A stretch of DNA of 64,000 nt from Hafnia alvei (lineage in GTDB: Bacteria > Pseudomonadota > Gammaproteobacteria > Enterobacterales > Enterobacteriaceae), in assembly GCF_900095695.1 (NCBI RefSeq), contig NZ_FMIQ01000080.1, positions 17,661-81,660 of the forward strand, given 5' to 3'. The first letter of the stretch is position 1. The number at the start of each line of letters is the position of its first letter. Both the position numbers and the translations under genes were made by a program. Under the pieces are notes generated by a model. The model was not told the DNA's origin and did no database searches. It saw nothing but the letters and a program-made list of their open reading frames with translations. Below are positions 1 to 10,285 of the stretch, one piece after another.

Positions 1-231
1 ATAGCGTAACCAGTTACGGGTTGATGCAAGAATTTTAACGTCCTTTCGCCCCAGACCCACTTCCTCAAACAGTTCGCGGTACATCGCCTGTTCGGCGGTT
101 TCTCCAGGATTAATTCCCCCTTGAGGAAACTGCCAAGAGTTCTGACCAAAGCGACGGGCCCAAAGTACTTGCCCCTGCCGATTACAGATTACGATACCCA
201 CGTTCGGGCGGTAGCCATCATCATCGATCAC
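1..231 (-). CDS. rppH: RNA 5'-pyrophosphohydrolase RppH (partial, 3' end outside window)
   Basis: Nudix hydrolase that converts 5'-triphosphate (or NAD/diphosphate) mRNA ends to monophosphate and so opens transcripts to RNase E decay. Seventy-seven codons are visible and the frame runs off the left edge. The start is a GTG at 229-231 with GAGG seven bases upstream, giving [12 protein letters not shown], the conserved N-terminus of the family. The Nudix box spans about residues 38-60 (GGINPGE...RELFEEVG). The next gene to the right is mutH, divergent, as in E. coli. Identity is secure; only the C-terminal half is missing because of the window edge. Confidence 0.95.
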   Translation of the reverse strand, partial: MIDDDGYRPNVGIVICNRQGQVLWARRFGQNSWQFPQGGINPGETAEQAMYRELFEEVGLGRKDVKILASTRNWLRY

Positions 232-404
232 TGGACTACCTCAATAGCAAATTCGCAAGATGGGCTGATTGTTTCACACTCCCCTGTGGTGGTAAACCAC
301 CGCATTAAATCGGGCAAAAAACGGATAACATTGGGATAACTCACAGATTCATCCATAGTTATAAACATTGCTCGCTCCACAACATCGTTTTTATTCACTT
401 TTTC

Positions 405-729
405 TGTGGATATATTTGTGTAGAACTTCAGGGGAAGTGATGTAAACCTTTGGATAGCTCAAAACAACCTGTTTTACACATCCTGACATTAATCTTATAT
501 ATCAGTAAAATAGGCATAACCAATCATATCACTAATAAGCAAAAATGTGAGCTATGCACGGTTTGGATCTTAGCTTGTTCAAAGATCGTCCAATGGCGAT
601 TTTATCCACAGCTTATTCGCCAAACTTGCACACTGAGACGGCAATTTCCCAAAAAACCCCCTACGTCAAGCCTGTAAATCAAACCAGTGATCGGTAAATA
701 AATGGGTTATCCCAAAAATCTGTGGATAA
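405..729. promoter_or_regulatory. DnaA-box cluster in the rppH-mutH intergenic region
   Basis: The 711-bp gap between rppH and mutH holds two perfect DnaA boxes, TTATCCACA at 602-610 on the plus strand and its complement at 721-729, plus near matches at 405-413 (minus, 8 of 9) and 707-715 (plus, 7 of 9). The promoters of both genes must lie here, but I cannot place them with confidence. Binding by DnaA is inferred from the motif only. Confidence 0.55.
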
Positions 730-942
730 ATAGGTGTAAGATCCTGTTCATTGTCGGTGTCTAGTCTTGCACAACAAATTTTTGAAATTACCGTAAAAAA
801 GAAAATTTCGATAATTTCTTATATGAATCATGGTATTATTTCCGGCTCGGTGCAAATAACTCGGCGCCAAATTTTACTCACAGCATGCAGCTCATTTTTT
901 AACCAACTTGTGAGTTCTGGTAAAATTAGTGAAATTTCAACG

Positions 943-1629
943 ATGACAACACCTCAACTGCCCACCACCACGCCTGAAAATGTGCAACAACTGTTAAACC
1001 GCGCCCAGTCACTGGCCGGTTATACATTGGGTGAACTCGCGGCTAGAGCGAACATCGCTATTCCACGCGATTTGAAACGGGATAAGGGTTGGGTTGGCAT
1101 GCTGTTAGAGTTGTACCTCGGTGCCAGCGCGGGTAGTAAGCCTGAGCAAGACTTCCCCGAGATAGGCGTTGAGCTCAAGACAATCCCCATCGACAACCGC
1201 GGAAAACCATTAGAAACCACCTTCGTTTGCGTGGCTCCTTTAACAGGAAACAGCGGCATAACGTGGGAGTCGAGCCATGTTCGTCACAAACTACAGCGCG
1301 TGCTGTGGATCCCTGTCGAAGGCGAACGGCAAATTCCACTGGAACAACGTCGAGTCGGTAGCCCGCTGCTGTGGACGCCCAACGAAGAAGAAAACGAGCA
1401 GCTCAAGCGCGATTGGGAAGAATTGATGGATATGATCGTGTTAGGTAAAGTCGAGCGCATTACCGCTCGTCACGGCGAAGTATTACAAATCAGGCCTAAA
1501 GCGGCCAATAGCCGCGCGTTAACCGAAGCCACTGGCGAACATGGGGAACCTATACTCACGCTCCCACGCGGTTTTTACCTCAAGAAAAACTTCACCGCAG
1601 CCCTGCTCGCACGCCACTTTCTGCTATAA
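943..1629 (+). CDS. mutH: DNA mismatch repair endonuclease MutH
   Basis: Methyl-directed mismatch repair nuclease that nicks the unmethylated strand at hemimethylated GATC after MutS/MutL activation. The 228-residue protein carries E56, D70, E77 and K79 at the same positions as the E. coli active site (E77-L-K79 in GVELKTIPI). I chose the ATG at 943 because it gives the family length and the N-terminus MTTPQLP; the frame is open further upstream to 751, but that extension is AT-rich and unlike MutH. It is followed 100 bp later by ygdQ in the same direction, the enterobacterial order. Confidence 0.96.
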   Translation: MTTPQLPTTTPENVQQLLNRAQSLAGYTLGELAARANIAIPRDLKRDKGWVGMLLELYLGASAGSKPEQDFPEIGVELKTIPIDNRGKPLETTFVCVAPLTGNSGITWESSHVRHKLQRVLWIPVEGERQIPLEQRRVGSPLLWTPNEEENEQLKRDWEELMDMIVLGKVERITARHGEVLQIRPKAANSRALTEATGEHGEPILTLPRGFYLKKNFTAALLARHFLL

Positions 1630-1729
1630 CGCAAAACTCACCTCAGCATTTCACTACGTTCATAGGATCCCTGAACGGTCAAGAAAGCGTATAATCTTCG
1701 TTTATCGTTTATTTAGGTAGTACTGAGTC

Positions 1730-2446
1730 ATGTTTGAATGGATTGTGGATCCCAATGCCTGGTTAGCGCTCGGCACGCTGACTATTCTAGAAATCGTCCT
1801 TGGCATTGATAACATTATTTTCTTATCTCTGGTTGTCGCCAAACTTCCTAAAGCACAGCAAAACAAAGCCCGCCGCATCGGCCTGCTGGCCGCCATGGGG
1901 ATGCGTTTATGCTTGCTAGCTTCGATTGCGTGGGTTGTGCGCTTAACACACCCGCTCTTTAGCGCGTTCGGTCATGCCGTTTCCACGCGCGACCTGATTT
2001 TGCTGTTAGGTGGTTTGTTCCTGATTTATAAGGCGATAAAAGAGATCCACGAAACCATTGAGGGCGGTGGCGAAGACATCACCACCAACGTCCATTCGTT
2101 TTTAGGTGCCATCGTGCAAATCATGCTGCTGGATATTATCTTCAGCTTGGATTCGGTGATTACCGCCGTAGGTCTTTCAGATCATCTCTTTATTATGATG
2201 GCGGCCGTGGTGATTGCCGTAGGCGTGATGATGTTTGCCGCTCGCCCAATCGGCGAATTTGTGGCCCGCCATCCATCGGTAAAAATGTTGGCGCTATCCT
2301 TCCTGATACTGGTTGGCTTTACCCTGATCCTAGAAAGCTTCGGCATACATGTCCCCAAAGGCTACATCTATTTTGCGATGTTCTTCTCGATGACGGTTGA
2401 AGCGCTGAACTTGCTGCGTAGCAAAAAAGAACAAAGCAGCGATTAA
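1730..2446 (+). CDS. ygdQ: TerC-family inner membrane protein YgdQ
   Basis: Polytopic inner-membrane protein of the TerC/UPF0053 family, 238 residues against 237 in E. coli. Hydrophobic segments alternate with short loops from residue 10 onward, and the acidic, family-typical stretches EIVLGIDNIIF (about 22-32) and LDIIFSLDSV (about 135-144) are present. The family has been linked to metal ion handling (Mn2+ export in related TerC proteins), but the substrate of YgdQ itself is not established. It lies downstream of mutH as in E. coli, and a strong bidirectional terminator follows at once. Confidence 0.9.
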   Translation: MFEWIVDPNAWLALGTLTILEIVLGIDNIIFLSLVVAKLPKAQQNKARRIGLLAAMGMRLCLLASIAWVVRLTHPLFSAFGHAVSTRDLILLLGGLFLIYKAIKEIHETIEGGGEDITTNVHSFLGAIVQIMLLDIIFSLDSVITAVGLSDHLFIMMAAVVIAVGVMMFAARPIGEFVARHPSVKMLALSFLILVGFTLILESFGIHVPKGYIYFAMFFSMTVEALNLLRSKKEQSSD

Positions 2447-2469
2447 TATCAGATTATTCATACATAAAT

Positions 2470-2499
2470 AAAAAAGGAGAACTCTCGTTCTCCTTTTTT
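2470..2499. terminator. Bidirectional terminator between ygdQ and the convergent membrane gene
   Basis: A GGAGAAC/GTTCTCC stem with a TCTC loop is flanked by an A-run on the left and a T-run on the right, so it can end transcription of ygdQ (plus) and of the convergent gene (minus), whose stop codon overlaps it at 2498. Confidence 0.85.
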
Positions 2500-3334
2500 A
2501 TTTGCCTAATCGGTCACAGTCTTTCTTATCCATTACAAAGATATGTTCGAGCTGGTCAACATGATATACGTACATGATTTTCATATTGTAATGACGAATC
2601 CCTTTCTCATTGCAGTGCGCAATAAAGTCATCTTTGGCATGTTTGGCTAAAGTGCTTTCAATCGGCTCATCCGATGGCGGAATAACACGGAAAACAAACA
2701 CCAGCGTTTTCCCTTCCAGCCTGACCCGACGCAGCTTAAACATACTGTCCGGAGTATCAGCCTGCGGAGTCGCATCCACATAGCGTTTCAGCATTTCGCG
2801 ACGATATTCAATCCATTGCAACGGATCTTCTTTTTTCTTTTCAATCCAACGAAACGCATATCCGCTGCTCAGTAAAGCCGCCAGTAGAGCAATTAAACAC
2901 AATAACCCGATAGGCTTGCACCTGCGCTGCGCCAGCCACAGTGGCCTTTCGAGGCCACGATGGAGTTGGGTATTCGCCACGACACCCAATAAAAAGAATA
3001 ACGAAAACAATGTCGATATAACGAGATTAAACGTCGTGCCATCAATAAATAAATACAATAGCATGGTATGAAAAACAGCAAATAATATCCAACTACATAT
3101 CATTGGATATTTAAACATACCAAGAAGTAAAAGAAGTGTGACGGGACCATACACCAGACAAGCAATACGATAGGCATTTTCGTGCATGCTTTCTGGATAC
3201 ACCAATACCGTTAGTAAGGTAATAAATACAACACTTGCTGCAGCCATTATCCCGCAAAGCCGATAGAAACGGAGATGTTCCCCGACTTCACTTTCAACAA
3301 GGGATTGTTTATCTGCTGGACTATTTTCTTTCAT
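2498..3334 (-). CDS. Uncharacterised five-TM membrane protein with soluble C-terminal domain
   Basis: I do not recognise this 278-residue protein. Five hydrophobic segments are visible at about residues 26-45, 57-74, 78-97, 103-121 and 141-160, followed by about 115 charged residues that form a soluble domain (FKLRRVRLEGKTLVFVFRV region). With an odd number of helices the soluble domain would be on the side opposite the N-terminus, probably the periplasm if the N-terminus is inside. It occupies the place of ygdR in the E. coli order. The ATG at 3334 has no clear Shine-Dalgarno sequence, so the start is uncertain. It ends at a shared terminator with ygdQ. Confidence 0.75.
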   Translation of the reverse strand: MKENSPADKQSLVESEVGEHLRFYRLCGIMAAASVVFITLLTVLVYPESMHENAYRIACLVYGPVTLLLLLGMFKYPMICSWILFAVFHTMLLYLFIDGTTFNLVISTLFSLFFLLGVVANTQLHRGLERPLWLAQRRCKPIGLLCLIALLAALLSSGYAFRWIEKKKEDPLQWIEYRREMLKRYVDATPQADTPDSMFKLRRVRLEGKTLVFVFRVIPPSDEPIESTLAKHAKDDFIAHCNEKGIRHYNMKIMYVYHVDQLEHIFVMDKKDCDRLGK

Positions 3335-3531
3335 AAGATAACGCGCAACACATACTGCCGATGAAAATACTTATAGCCAAAACATAGCATGCAATAAGGT
3401 ATTACCGCAGAGTTACTTTATCTAAATACTATCTATTTTTAGGGGAGGCCCCATGAAACGCCCACCTCCCCACCGTTAAATAGAGATGGCCCCCCATCCT
3501 ATCTCCGATACTTATCTTTATATAATAAGGA

Positions 3532-3658
3532 TATACCCAAAATAATTCGAGTTACATCGAGGCGGCAAGTGAGCGAATCCCGATGAACTTACTCAAGTCA
3601 GTGATTCGGGTGAGTGAGCGCAGCCAACAAAGATACAGCTTGAAGTATGATGGGTATA
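3532..3658. repeat. ERIC element, intact length (127 bp)
   Basis: Begins TATACCCAAAATAATTCGAG and ends GAAGTATGATGGGTATA, with the imperfect central palindrome (gcgaatcccgatg / cagtgattcgggtgag) of the Enterobacterial Repetitive Intergenic Consensus. Its length is exactly the canonical 127 bp. It lies between the unknown membrane gene and the 3' end of phoA, six bases past the phoA stop, and probably forms the 3' end of the phoA transcript. Confidence 0.9.
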
Positions 3659-3663
3659 AACAG

Positions 3664-5085
3664 TTACTTAATCCCCATCGCATCGCGCATGGTAAAGAAC
3701 AAATCGGTTTGATCGGTCAGGCCAACGACGTTACCCGCATGTGGCCCATAGGCCGCGACACGTAGCTGAGTGCCGGTATGCTCCTGTGAATCACCTTCAG
3801 AATTACCGTAGCTAATCGCCATCACCGCGCCATCTTTGGTGGTTAACGCCTGAGTTAACCCCGGCGCTTTGCTATCAGGTGCAATAATCTGGCTTGAATG
3901 GGCATGGTCTGCGGTCACAATCACCAAGGTATTACCGTCTTTGCGCGCAAATTCTAGCGCTTTTTGCACCGCTTCATCTAAATCAACGGTTTCACCAAAT
4001 TGCCCACAGGGGTTGGCGGCATGATCTTGTTTATCGATCGATGCCCCTTCTACCTGCAAGAAGAAACCTTTTGGATTCTTATCTAACAACGAAATCGCTT
4101 TTTCAGTCATCTGTGCCAGCGTCGGCGTGGAAGCGCTGCGTTCAGGGTTAACGCTACAGGTTACCGGCGCGCTATCCAGATTCCCATGGTAGGTCGCTTT
4201 TGGCCCCTGCCAGCGTACCGGCATATTGCCATCAGAAAAGAGCCCCAGAACTGGTTTTTGCTGGTCTGCGACACTTAGTTTGTTTAGCGCATCTAGATTC
4301 GTAACCACCTGATAACCCAGTCCTTCGGCCTGCTGCATCAACGTTTTGTCTTTCCAATCGCCTGAATTTGCCGTTTCAGAGAACGTTTTAGCGCCCCCGC
4401 CCAGCGTCACGTCGGCACGGGTTTTTAACAGCTGCTCGGTAATAGAGCCTTCACCGCCATTTTCCAACGCATTCCCCGGACATAGCTCCAGCGTTTTACT
4501 TGGACCATAGCATTTACGTGAGGTTACGTGAGATGCCTGTGCCGCTGGCGTGGCATCCTGCAGCTCAGCCGTTGAGACGTTACCCGTGGCTTTTCCCGCC
4601 GCTTTCGCCATCTCTAATAAGGTGCGATGAGACTTACCGTTCACGTCCACGCCCAGAGCTCCATTGTAGGTTTTTACACCGGTGCTCCACGCGGTCGCTG
4701 ATGCCGCTGAATCCGTAACATAGTCGGGTTTATGGGTTTTCTTATCTAAAGAGTAATGCGTGTATTGCCCCGTCAGCGGCAACGCATCGATCCCTTTAAA
4801 TTGGCCGCCAGCGCCTTCGGCATAGTTACGCGCCGAGGTAATCTCAGAATCCCCCATGCCGTCGCCAATCAACAAAATGACATTTTTGGCCGTTTTATTG
4901 CTCAAAGAGGCAATTAGCGCAGTGGTTTGATCCTGCGTCATGCGTCGCGCACCACCAAACTGAGTGATATCTCCTTGGGCTGCACGCGCCGTTAAATCGG
5001 CCAGAGCCGGATTAGCCGCCTGCGCCGGTGGCATCAACATCATTAGACTTAACATAGACAACGAAAAAATTTTATTAGAGGCCAC
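3664..5085 (-). CDS. phoA: Periplasmic alkaline phosphatase
   Basis: Hydrolyses phosphate monoesters in the periplasm under phosphate starvation. The protein is 473 residues (E. coli 471). A signal peptide ([11 protein letters not shown]...MPPAQA) ends near residue 23. The nucleophile is S126 in [13 protein letters not shown], metal-binding D75 lies in IGDGMGDSE, and further metal ligands lie in [20 protein letters not shown] and QEHTGTQ. I chose the GTG at 5085 because AAGGAG lies eight bases upstream and the signal peptide starts there; the frame is open to 5274, but that stretch is ERIC-derived. In E. coli phoA lies elsewhere on the chromosome, so its position between ygdQ and tas is a local peculiarity. 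See the Pho box entry for regulation. Confidence 0.95.
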   Translation of the reverse strand: MASNKIFSLSMLSLMMLMPPAQAANPALADLTARAAQGDITQFGGARRMTQDQTTALIASLSNKTAKNVILLIGDGMGDSEITSARNYAEGAGGQFKGIDALPLTGQYTHYSLDKKTHKPDYVTDSAASATAWSTGVKTYNGALGVDVNGKSHRTLLEMAKAAGKATGNVSTAELQDATPAAQASHVTSRKCYGPSKTLELCPGNALENGGEGSITEQLLKTRADVTLGGGAKTFSETANSGDWKDKTLMQQAEGLGYQVVTNLDALNKLSVADQQKPVLGLFSDGNMPVRWQGPKATYHGNLDSAPVTCSVNPERSASTPTLAQMTEKAISLLDKNPKGFFLQVEGASIDKQDHAANPCGQFGETVDLDEAVQKALEFARKDGNTLVIVTADHAHSSQIIAPDSKAPGLTQALTTKDGAVMAISYGNSEGDSQEHTGTQLRVAAYGPHAGNVVGLTDQTDLFFTMRDAMGIK

Positions 5086-5117
5086 TTCACTATCTCCTTG
5101 TAAATAAATACTCTGCA

Positions 5118-5143
5118 TATACGCGTCGTGCTTCAAGATGCAG
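5118..5143. repeat. ERIC terminal fragment in the phoA leader
   Basis: TATACGCGTCGTGCTTCAAG and the following bases resemble the ERIC end TATACCCGTCATACTTCAAG in reverse orientation. It lies between the phoA -10 element and its start codon, so it would form part of the mRNA leader. The match is short and degenerate. Confidence 0.45.
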
Positions 5144-5145
5144 GC

Positions 5146-5201
5146 AGTATAAGAAGCCTTAGTGAAGGTTTTGTGACGGAGTTGTTCTAGAAATATGACA
5201 A
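5146..5201 (-). promoter_or_regulatory. phoA promoter with Pho box array
   Basis: Reading the minus strand, CCGTCACAAAACCTTCAC (5179 down to 5162) matches the 18-bp Pho box consensus CTGTCATAAAACTGTCAC at 14 of 18 positions. It is followed after exactly 10 bp by TATACT (5151-5146), a -10 element, with no -35, the geometry of PhoB-dependent promoters. A further half-site TTGTCAT (5201-5195) stands in 11-bp phase upstream with a weaker CTAGAAC between, suggesting a tandem box. Confidence 0.8.
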
Positions 5202-5233
5202 TGTGGCGTAACCTCGAAATATTGGGGTAGATA

Positions 5234-5288
5234 TATACCCAAAATAATTGGAGTTGGAGTTGGAGTTGCTTCAAGTATGAAGGGTATA
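5234..5288. repeat. Internally deleted ERIC remnant (55 bp)
   Basis: Both ERIC ends are kept (TATACCCAAAATAATTGGAG on the left and CTTCAAGTATGAAGGGTATA on the right), but about 70 bp of the core is missing. At the junction GGAGTT is repeated three times in tandem. Confidence 0.75.
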
Positions 5289-5382
5289 GGCCCGCATAAT
5301 CTTGCTAAAGTAGTAGCAGAAATAAATGAGGATGACGTTCCATCCTCTAAGAACACGTTCCATCTATGAAGGATGCTCAGCT

Positions 5383-6423
5383 ATGCAATATCACCGCATT
5401 CCACACAGCTCGCTGGAAGTTAGCGAACTGGGCTTAGGAACCATGACGTTCGGGGAACAAAACAGCGAAGCTGATGCCCACGCTCAACTCGATCTGGCAA
5501 TTGCCAGCGGAATTAACCTGATTGATACTGCAGAAATGTATCCGGTGCCGCCTCGCCCAGAAACTCAAGGTCTGACCGAGGCCTATATTGGCAGTTGGCT
5601 TGCCAAACGAGGCAACCGTGAAAAAATTGTGCTGGCGACCAAAATCACCGGCCCTGTGCGCAACAACGACAGCAGTATTCGTCCTGAACAAGCCCTCGAC
5701 CGTAAAAATATCCGCGCTGCGCTGGATGCCAGCTTAAAGCGACTCAATACCGACTATATCGATCTTTACCAGCTGCATTGGCCACAGCGACCAACCAACT
5801 GCTTTGGCCAGCTTGGTTATCGCTATACCGAACAGAAGCCTGCCGTCACTATTCTAGAAACCTTAGAAGCTCTTTCTGAACAAGTTCGTGCGGGTAAAAT
5901 TCGTTACATCGGGGTTTCTAACGAAACGCCTTGGGGCGTCATGCGCTACCTACAGCTGGCGGAAAAACACGATCTGCCGCGTATCGTTTCCATCCAAAAT
6001 CCCTACAGCTTGCTCAATCGCAGCTTTGAAGTGGGATTAGCTGAAATCAGCCAATATGAAGGCGTTGAGCTGCTGGCCTATTCCTGCTTAGGCTTCGGCA
6101 CTTTAAGCGGCAAATACCTCAATGGGGCGAAACCCGCGACGGCGCGTAATACGCTGTTTAGCCGCTTCACTCGCTACACCAGCAAACAAACCGAAGGTGC
6201 CGTCGCCGAATATGTCGCACTGGCGAAAAAACATGGGTTAGATCCCGCGCAGATGGCATTGGCGTTTGTGCGTCAGCAGCCATTTGTGTCCAGCACCTTG
6301 CTGGGCGCAACCACGTTGGAACAGTTGAAGAGTAATATTGAAAGCAGAAATTTGGTGCTAAACGAAGATGTGTTGAAGGCTATTGATGAAATTCATAGCC
6401 GGTTTACTTATCCGGCACCGTAA
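5383..6423 (+). CDS. tas: Aldo-keto reductase Tas
   Basis: NADP(H)-dependent aldo-keto reductase of 346 residues, the same length as E. coli Tas, known there for complementing tyrosine auxotrophy of starved mutants. The AKR catalytic tetrad is represented by D (NLIDTAEMYP), Y in TAEMYP, K in LATKIT and H in YQLHWP. The ATG at 5383 follows AAGGA by about ten bases and gives MQYHRIPHSSLEVSELGLGTM, the family start; the frame is open to 5326 but that extension is not conserved. It converges on lplT across a short terminator. Confidence 0.93.
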   Translation: MQYHRIPHSSLEVSELGLGTMTFGEQNSEADAHAQLDLAIASGINLIDTAEMYPVPPRPETQGLTEAYIGSWLAKRGNREKIVLATKITGPVRNNDSSIRPEQALDRKNIRAALDASLKRLNTDYIDLYQLHWPQRPTNCFGQLGYRYTEQKPAVTILETLEALSEQVRAGKIRYIGVSNETPWGVMRYLQLAEKHDLPRIVSIQNPYSLLNRSFEVGLAEISQYEGVELLAYSCLGFGTLSGKYLNGAKPATARNTLFSRFTRYTSKQTEGAVAEYVALAKKHGLDPAQMALAFVRQQPFVSSTLLGATTLEQLKSNIESRNLVLNEDVLKAIDEIHSRFTYPAP

Positions 6424-6434
6424 GCGCGAAAACA

Positions 6435-6456
6435 GCCCTCCCTTTACCGGGAGGGC
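6435..6456. terminator. Terminator between tas and lplT
   Basis: Stem GCCCTCCC/GGGAGGGC with loop TTTACC. On the minus strand it is followed by TGTTTT, so it fits best as the terminator of the aas-lplT transcript, and it may also stop tas readthrough. Confidence 0.75.
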
Positions 6457-6468
6457 ACTTAAAGCATT

Positions 6469-7677
6469 TTAAATTCCACGCTTTCTACGCACAACGTCCC
6501 ATCCCCAGACGCCCGCGATTGCCAAAGCAAAAACAACGCCGAAGCCCACGCCGATACCCACAACCGGGACACCGATTTTTACCACCAGCGAATACAGACC
6601 AAGCATCAGCAGCATGGCGGTGTTTTCACCCAGATTCTGTACCGCGATAGCATTACCCGCGCCTACGCTGTGTCTTCCACGCTCTTGCAGCAACGCATTT
6701 AGCGGCACGACAAAGAAACCGCCGCAAATCCCTACCAGCACGAGCAACGCATAAGAAACCGATGGGCTACTTTGCATCGCAAACCATGCCACCACGACGC
6801 CAATCAAAACGCCCGCAGGCAAACAGCGTTTCACCGTACTGAGCGTAACAAGTTTGGCCGCTGCCGCTGCACCAATCACAATCCCCACCGCAACCATTGC
6901 ATTCAGCAAGGTTGGCGTGGTGTTATCCGTGATGTTCAGCACCACCGGCACCCACAGCACTAACAGAAAACGCAGCGTAACGCCTGCGCCCCAGAATAGG
7001 CTGGTGCCAATTAGCGAGAAACGTGCTTCCTGATTGTTCCATAACACCCGACATGCATTGCCGAAGATCGACACCATACGGGCAGGGTTCCATGATTTCG
7101 CAGGATGCGCCGCATTCAGCTTCGGGATAAACCAGTTCGCTGCCACCGCCGCGCCATAAACCAATACGCACAGCGCCAATGCCGCGATCACATTGAGATC
7201 CGCCATCATGCCGCCAGCCACCGACCCAATGAGGATCGCCGCGATCGTGGAGGCCTCCATCAATCCGTTGGCTTTCACCAACTGATCGCCGCTGGTGATC
7301 TCGCCAAGAATGCCGTATTTAGCCGGAGAATATGCCGCAGCACCAATACCCACGAGGGTATATCCCAAGAACGGATTAAAGCCAAAACAGATAACCAACG
7401 CGCCCAACAGTTTCAGCGCATTGGCAACCATCATAACTCGCCCTTTGGAGAAGCTGTCGGCAAACTGCCCCACAAACGGGGCTAGAATGATATAAGTCGC
7501 CACAAACGCCATCTGTAAAACCGGCTGACTCCAATCGGGATAGAGCTGCTGTTTAATCACCGCGAGGGTGGCAAACAACAGCGCATTATCACCAAACGCC
7601 GAGAAAAACTGCGCCAGAATCACCGCCTTCATGCTGCGGTTTAACAACGGCGCTGTCGGACTTACTGCATCACTCAT
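6469..7677 (-). CDS. lplT: Lysophospholipid transporter LplT
   Basis: Inner-membrane major-facilitator protein that flips lysophosphatidylethanolamine and lysophosphatidylglycerol to the inner leaflet for reacylation by Aas. It has 402 residues (E. coli 397) and about 12 hydrophobic segments; the N-terminus MSDAV...[24 protein letters not shown] is characteristic. Its ATG overlaps the aas stop codon by four bases (ATGA type), so the two are translationally coupled. Both act in turnover of membrane lysophospholipids. Confidence 0.95.
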   Translation of the reverse strand: MSDAVSPTAPLLNRSMKAVILAQFFSAFGDNALLFATLAVIKQQLYPDWSQPVLQMAFVATYIILAPFVGQFADSFSKGRVMMVANALKLLGALVICFGFNPFLGYTLVGIGAAAYSPAKYGILGEITSGDQLVKANGLMEASTIAAILIGSVAGGMMADLNVIAALALCVLVYGAAVAANWFIPKLNAAHPAKSWNPARMVSIFGNACRVLWNNQEARFSLIGTSLFWGAGVTLRFLLVLWVPVVLNITDNTTPTLLNAMVAVGIVIGAAAAAKLVTLSTVKRCLPAGVLIGVVVAWFAMQSSPSVSYALLVLVGICGGFFVVPLNALLQERGRHSVGAGNAIAVQNLGENTAMLLMLGLYSLVVKIGVPVVGIGVGFGVVFALAIAGVWGWDVVRRKRGI

Positions 7678-9842
7678 GCTGTTTCTCCGGTTGCTGTCTC
7701 TTTGTTCTCGGCCATTTGGCGTAGGGTAACGAAATCAATTTTCCCGCTCCCTAATACCGGCAACGGTTTAAGGAAACGAATATCGCGTGGCACAGCAAGT
7801 TCTGGCACACCGCTTTCACGCGCCTGTTTTAACAGGCGGTCACGGCTTAATTCAGCATCGGTCGTAAACAACACCAACGCTTCGCCTTTGCTGCTGTCAC
7901 TGCGCGATGACGCCGCATGTTCATGATCGGGAGACACTTTTAAGGCCAACTGCTCCACGCTTTCCAGCGATACCATTTCTCCCGCTAACTTAGCGAAGCG
8001 CTTAACTCGCCCACGGATAACGCAATAGCCTCTATCATCTAACGTAACTACGTCGCCGGTGTCATACCAACCCGCTTCCATCACGCCGTCAGCATTTTCC
8101 GCCTGTGGAACTTCCAGCACGCCTGGATTCTCGACCCGCAGATAGCCTTTCATAATATTTGGCCCGCGCAGCTGCAAACGCCCACCCTGCTCTATGCCGG
8201 TCATCTTCATTAAGCGGGCTTCCATCGATGGCAAAATTCGACCAACGCTGCCGACTTTCGTCGACATTGGCACGTTAATCGCCACCACCGGCGCACACTC
8301 GGTCACGCCATAGCCTTCCAGAATGCGAATGCCAAATTTGTCCTGCCAAACCTGCGCCGTATGTGGCGATAGCTTCTCAGCGCCAGCCACCACGTAACGC
8401 AAGCGAGCAAAATCGTAAGGATGAGCAAAACGCGCGTAGTTGCCCAAGAATGTTGAGGTACCAAACAGCACGGTACAGTTACGATCGTAGACCAGCTCCG
8501 GCACTACGCGATAATGCAAAGGGCTTGGATAGAGGAAAACGCGGCTGCCGGTCATCAACGGCGTGAACAAACCAACGGTCAGGCCAAAGGCATGGAACAA
8601 CGGTAAAGCCGACATGAAACGGTCTGCGGGCGTGAAGTCAGCCACGGTACGAATTTGCTCAACGTTAGCCATCAGGCTAGCGTGAGAATGCACCACGCCC
8701 TTCGGATAACCTTCAGAGCCTGAGGTAAACAGGATCAGCGCGGCGTCATCCGGCTTTTGCGGTAGCATCGCGCGTTCAGGACGCAGCAGATGTTTGATAA
8801 TCCAAATTTTATCATCGCGCGTTACGGTATCTTTCAGATCTTCCAGATAGACCCAGTTAGCCTCGGTTACCTGCTCAGGCAAATGCGTCAGCTTGCCTTT
8901 TTCCAAAAACTGGCGCGACGTTACGATAGTTTTGATGTTGGCAGCCAGCATGGCATTCTTCACGCCGTTCACGCCCGCGGTATAGTTCAACAACGCAGGG
9001 ACGCGGTTACGCATCGTGGCACCAATAATGGCGGCGGCGGTAATCGTTGCGTTCGGCAACAGCATACCCACGTGCTCACCTTCCGTGGTGAATCGTTCGA
9101 GAATACGGCTCACGCCCAGCGATTTTTTCAATAGCGTACGGTAGCTATCTTCTTTAAAAGAGATGTCTTCGATAATCGGTTTGGAAGCGCCGTAGCGTGT
9201 CATCGCCGCCAGCAGTCCCTGATATAACGTGTGCCGCGGCTGAGAATCCATGCGCGCCTTCATCATGATGTCATGCAGACGCTCACCGGCTAACAAACGA
9301 CGGTCGCGCGCACGCGGTGCTTCAGGCATGGCTAAATGCGTTGGCGGCAAAATGTGAATACTAATATGTGGGAACCAACGGGTCTTGAACAGCCCGCGTA
9401 GACGACCAAACGGCGTAAACTCCGCGCCTTCGATTCGAACAGGAATAATCGCCGCGCCTGAACGTGCCGCCACAAACGCGGCTCCGTCATAAATCTTCAT
9501 CATCGAACCAGTCACGGTGATACGCCCTTCTGGGAAAATCACCACCGGACGCCCCTGCTCAACCATACGGATCAGATGTTTAATCGCCATTGGCTTAGTG
9601 GGATCGAGCGCCACAATATCCACATACTTACTGATAAAACGCATATAGCGGCTATCAGCAATCGAGCTATAAACGGCAAACACTGGTCTAATGGGCAAAT
9701 AAAGCGCCATTAAAACACCGTCTAAAAATGAGACGTGATTGGGGGTAATAAGCAATTTTTCATGCTTGAAGGAGTGCTCAAGACCCGTAATTTTTATGCG
9801 GAATATCAAGCGGAAAAAAGCGCGGAAAAAACGGAAAACCAT
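7674..9842 (-). CDS. aas: Bifunctional 2-acyl-GPE acyltransferase / acyl-ACP synthetase Aas
   Basis: Reacylates lysophospholipids delivered by LplT, using an acyl-ACP intermediate. The 722-residue protein has an N-terminal PlsC-type acyltransferase domain (NHVSFLDG, the HX4D motif, about residue 35; FPEGR about residue 105) and a C-terminal AMP-forming synthetase domain ([26 protein letters not shown]). The start at 9842 is chosen because GGGAG lies seven bases upstream and it gives [12 protein letters not shown], like E. coli; the frame is open to 9875. It is transcribed together with lplT, away from the OmrA/B locus. Confidence 0.95.
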   Translation of the reverse strand: MVFRFFRAFFRLIFRIKITGLEHSFKHEKLLITPNHVSFLDGVLMALYLPIRPVFAVYSSIADSRYMRFISKYVDIVALDPTKPMAIKHLIRMVEQGRPVVIFPEGRITVTGSMMKIYDGAAFVAARSGAAIIPVRIEGAEFTPFGRLRGLFKTRWFPHISIHILPPTHLAMPEAPRARDRRLLAGERLHDIMMKARMDSQPRHTLYQGLLAAMTRYGASKPIIEDISFKEDSYRTLLKKSLGVSRILERFTTEGEHVGMLLPNATITAAAIIGATMRNRVPALLNYTAGVNGVKNAMLAANIKTIVTSRQFLEKGKLTHLPEQVTEANWVYLEDLKDTVTRDDKIWIIKHLLRPERAMLPQKPDDAALILFTSGSEGYPKGVVHSHASLMANVEQIRTVADFTPADRFMSALPLFHAFGLTVGLFTPLMTGSRVFLYPSPLHYRVVPELVYDRNCTVLFGTSTFLGNYARFAHPYDFARLRYVVAGAEKLSPHTAQVWQDKFGIRILEGYGVTECAPVVAINVPMSTKVGSVGRILPSMEARLMKMTGIEQGGRLQLRGPNIMKGYLRVENPGVLEVPQAENADGVMEAGWYDTGDVVTLDDRGYCVIRGRVKRFAKLAGEMVSLESVEQLALKVSPDHEHAASSRSDSSKGEALVLFTTDAELSRDRLLKQARESGVPELAVPRDIRFLKPLPVLGSGKIDFVTLRQMAENKETATGETA

Positions 9843-10003
9843 ACACATCTCCCTATGTTCAAAGGTTATACGCAATAAGTATTACGTACATTTTCATTGA
9901 GCATACTAAAGCCCTGATATTTTTTCAGGAAACAGATGAGAAATAATCATAATTTAAGAATAACTAACAGCCGTCGAGGCGGAGGCGTACAGGAATTTGG
10001 GGT

Positions 10004-10092
10004 AAAAAAAACCTACGCATCTGCGTAGGTCGGTGTAATTTATTGGCTCAGTAGCAAATGCACTGAAAAACCCACCAATCAATACCTCTGGG
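10004..10092 (-). ncRNA. omrA: OmrA-like small regulatory RNA
   Basis: On the minus strand it starts CCCAGAGGTATTGATTGGTG, the conserved 5' seed of the OmrA/OmrB family, and ends in a CCTACGC/GCGTAGG hairpin followed by a T-run, 89 nt in all. In E. coli these Hfq-dependent RNAs are induced by OmpR and base-pair through this 5' end with outer-membrane protein mRNAs (cirA, ompT, fecA) and csgD. The locus between aas and galR is the E. coli location. The name omrA is given by position (nearer aas). Confidence 0.92.
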
Positions 10093-10285
10093 ATGGCTAA
10101 TGTAGAAGACATTCGGCTGCATCACTATGCATTTATCGCAAGATAACCATTCAAAATGCAACGATATGTAAATTACCTTTCAAACCCGAAACACCTCAGG
10201 TCAATGTGAGAAAAACCGTGGGGAAAACCGTGGGGAAAATGTGCAAAGCTGCCAACGCAGCGGCAGCTTCAAATACACCAAACTT

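Noticed and set aside
751..942. 64-codon N-terminal extension of mutH
   Set aside because: AT-rich, not MutH-like, and the ATG at 943 gives the conserved start and active-site numbering.
5086..5274. 63-codon N-terminal extension of phoA
   Set aside because: It would cross the promoter and ERIC remnants and hide the signal peptide; the GTG with AAGGAG is the better start.
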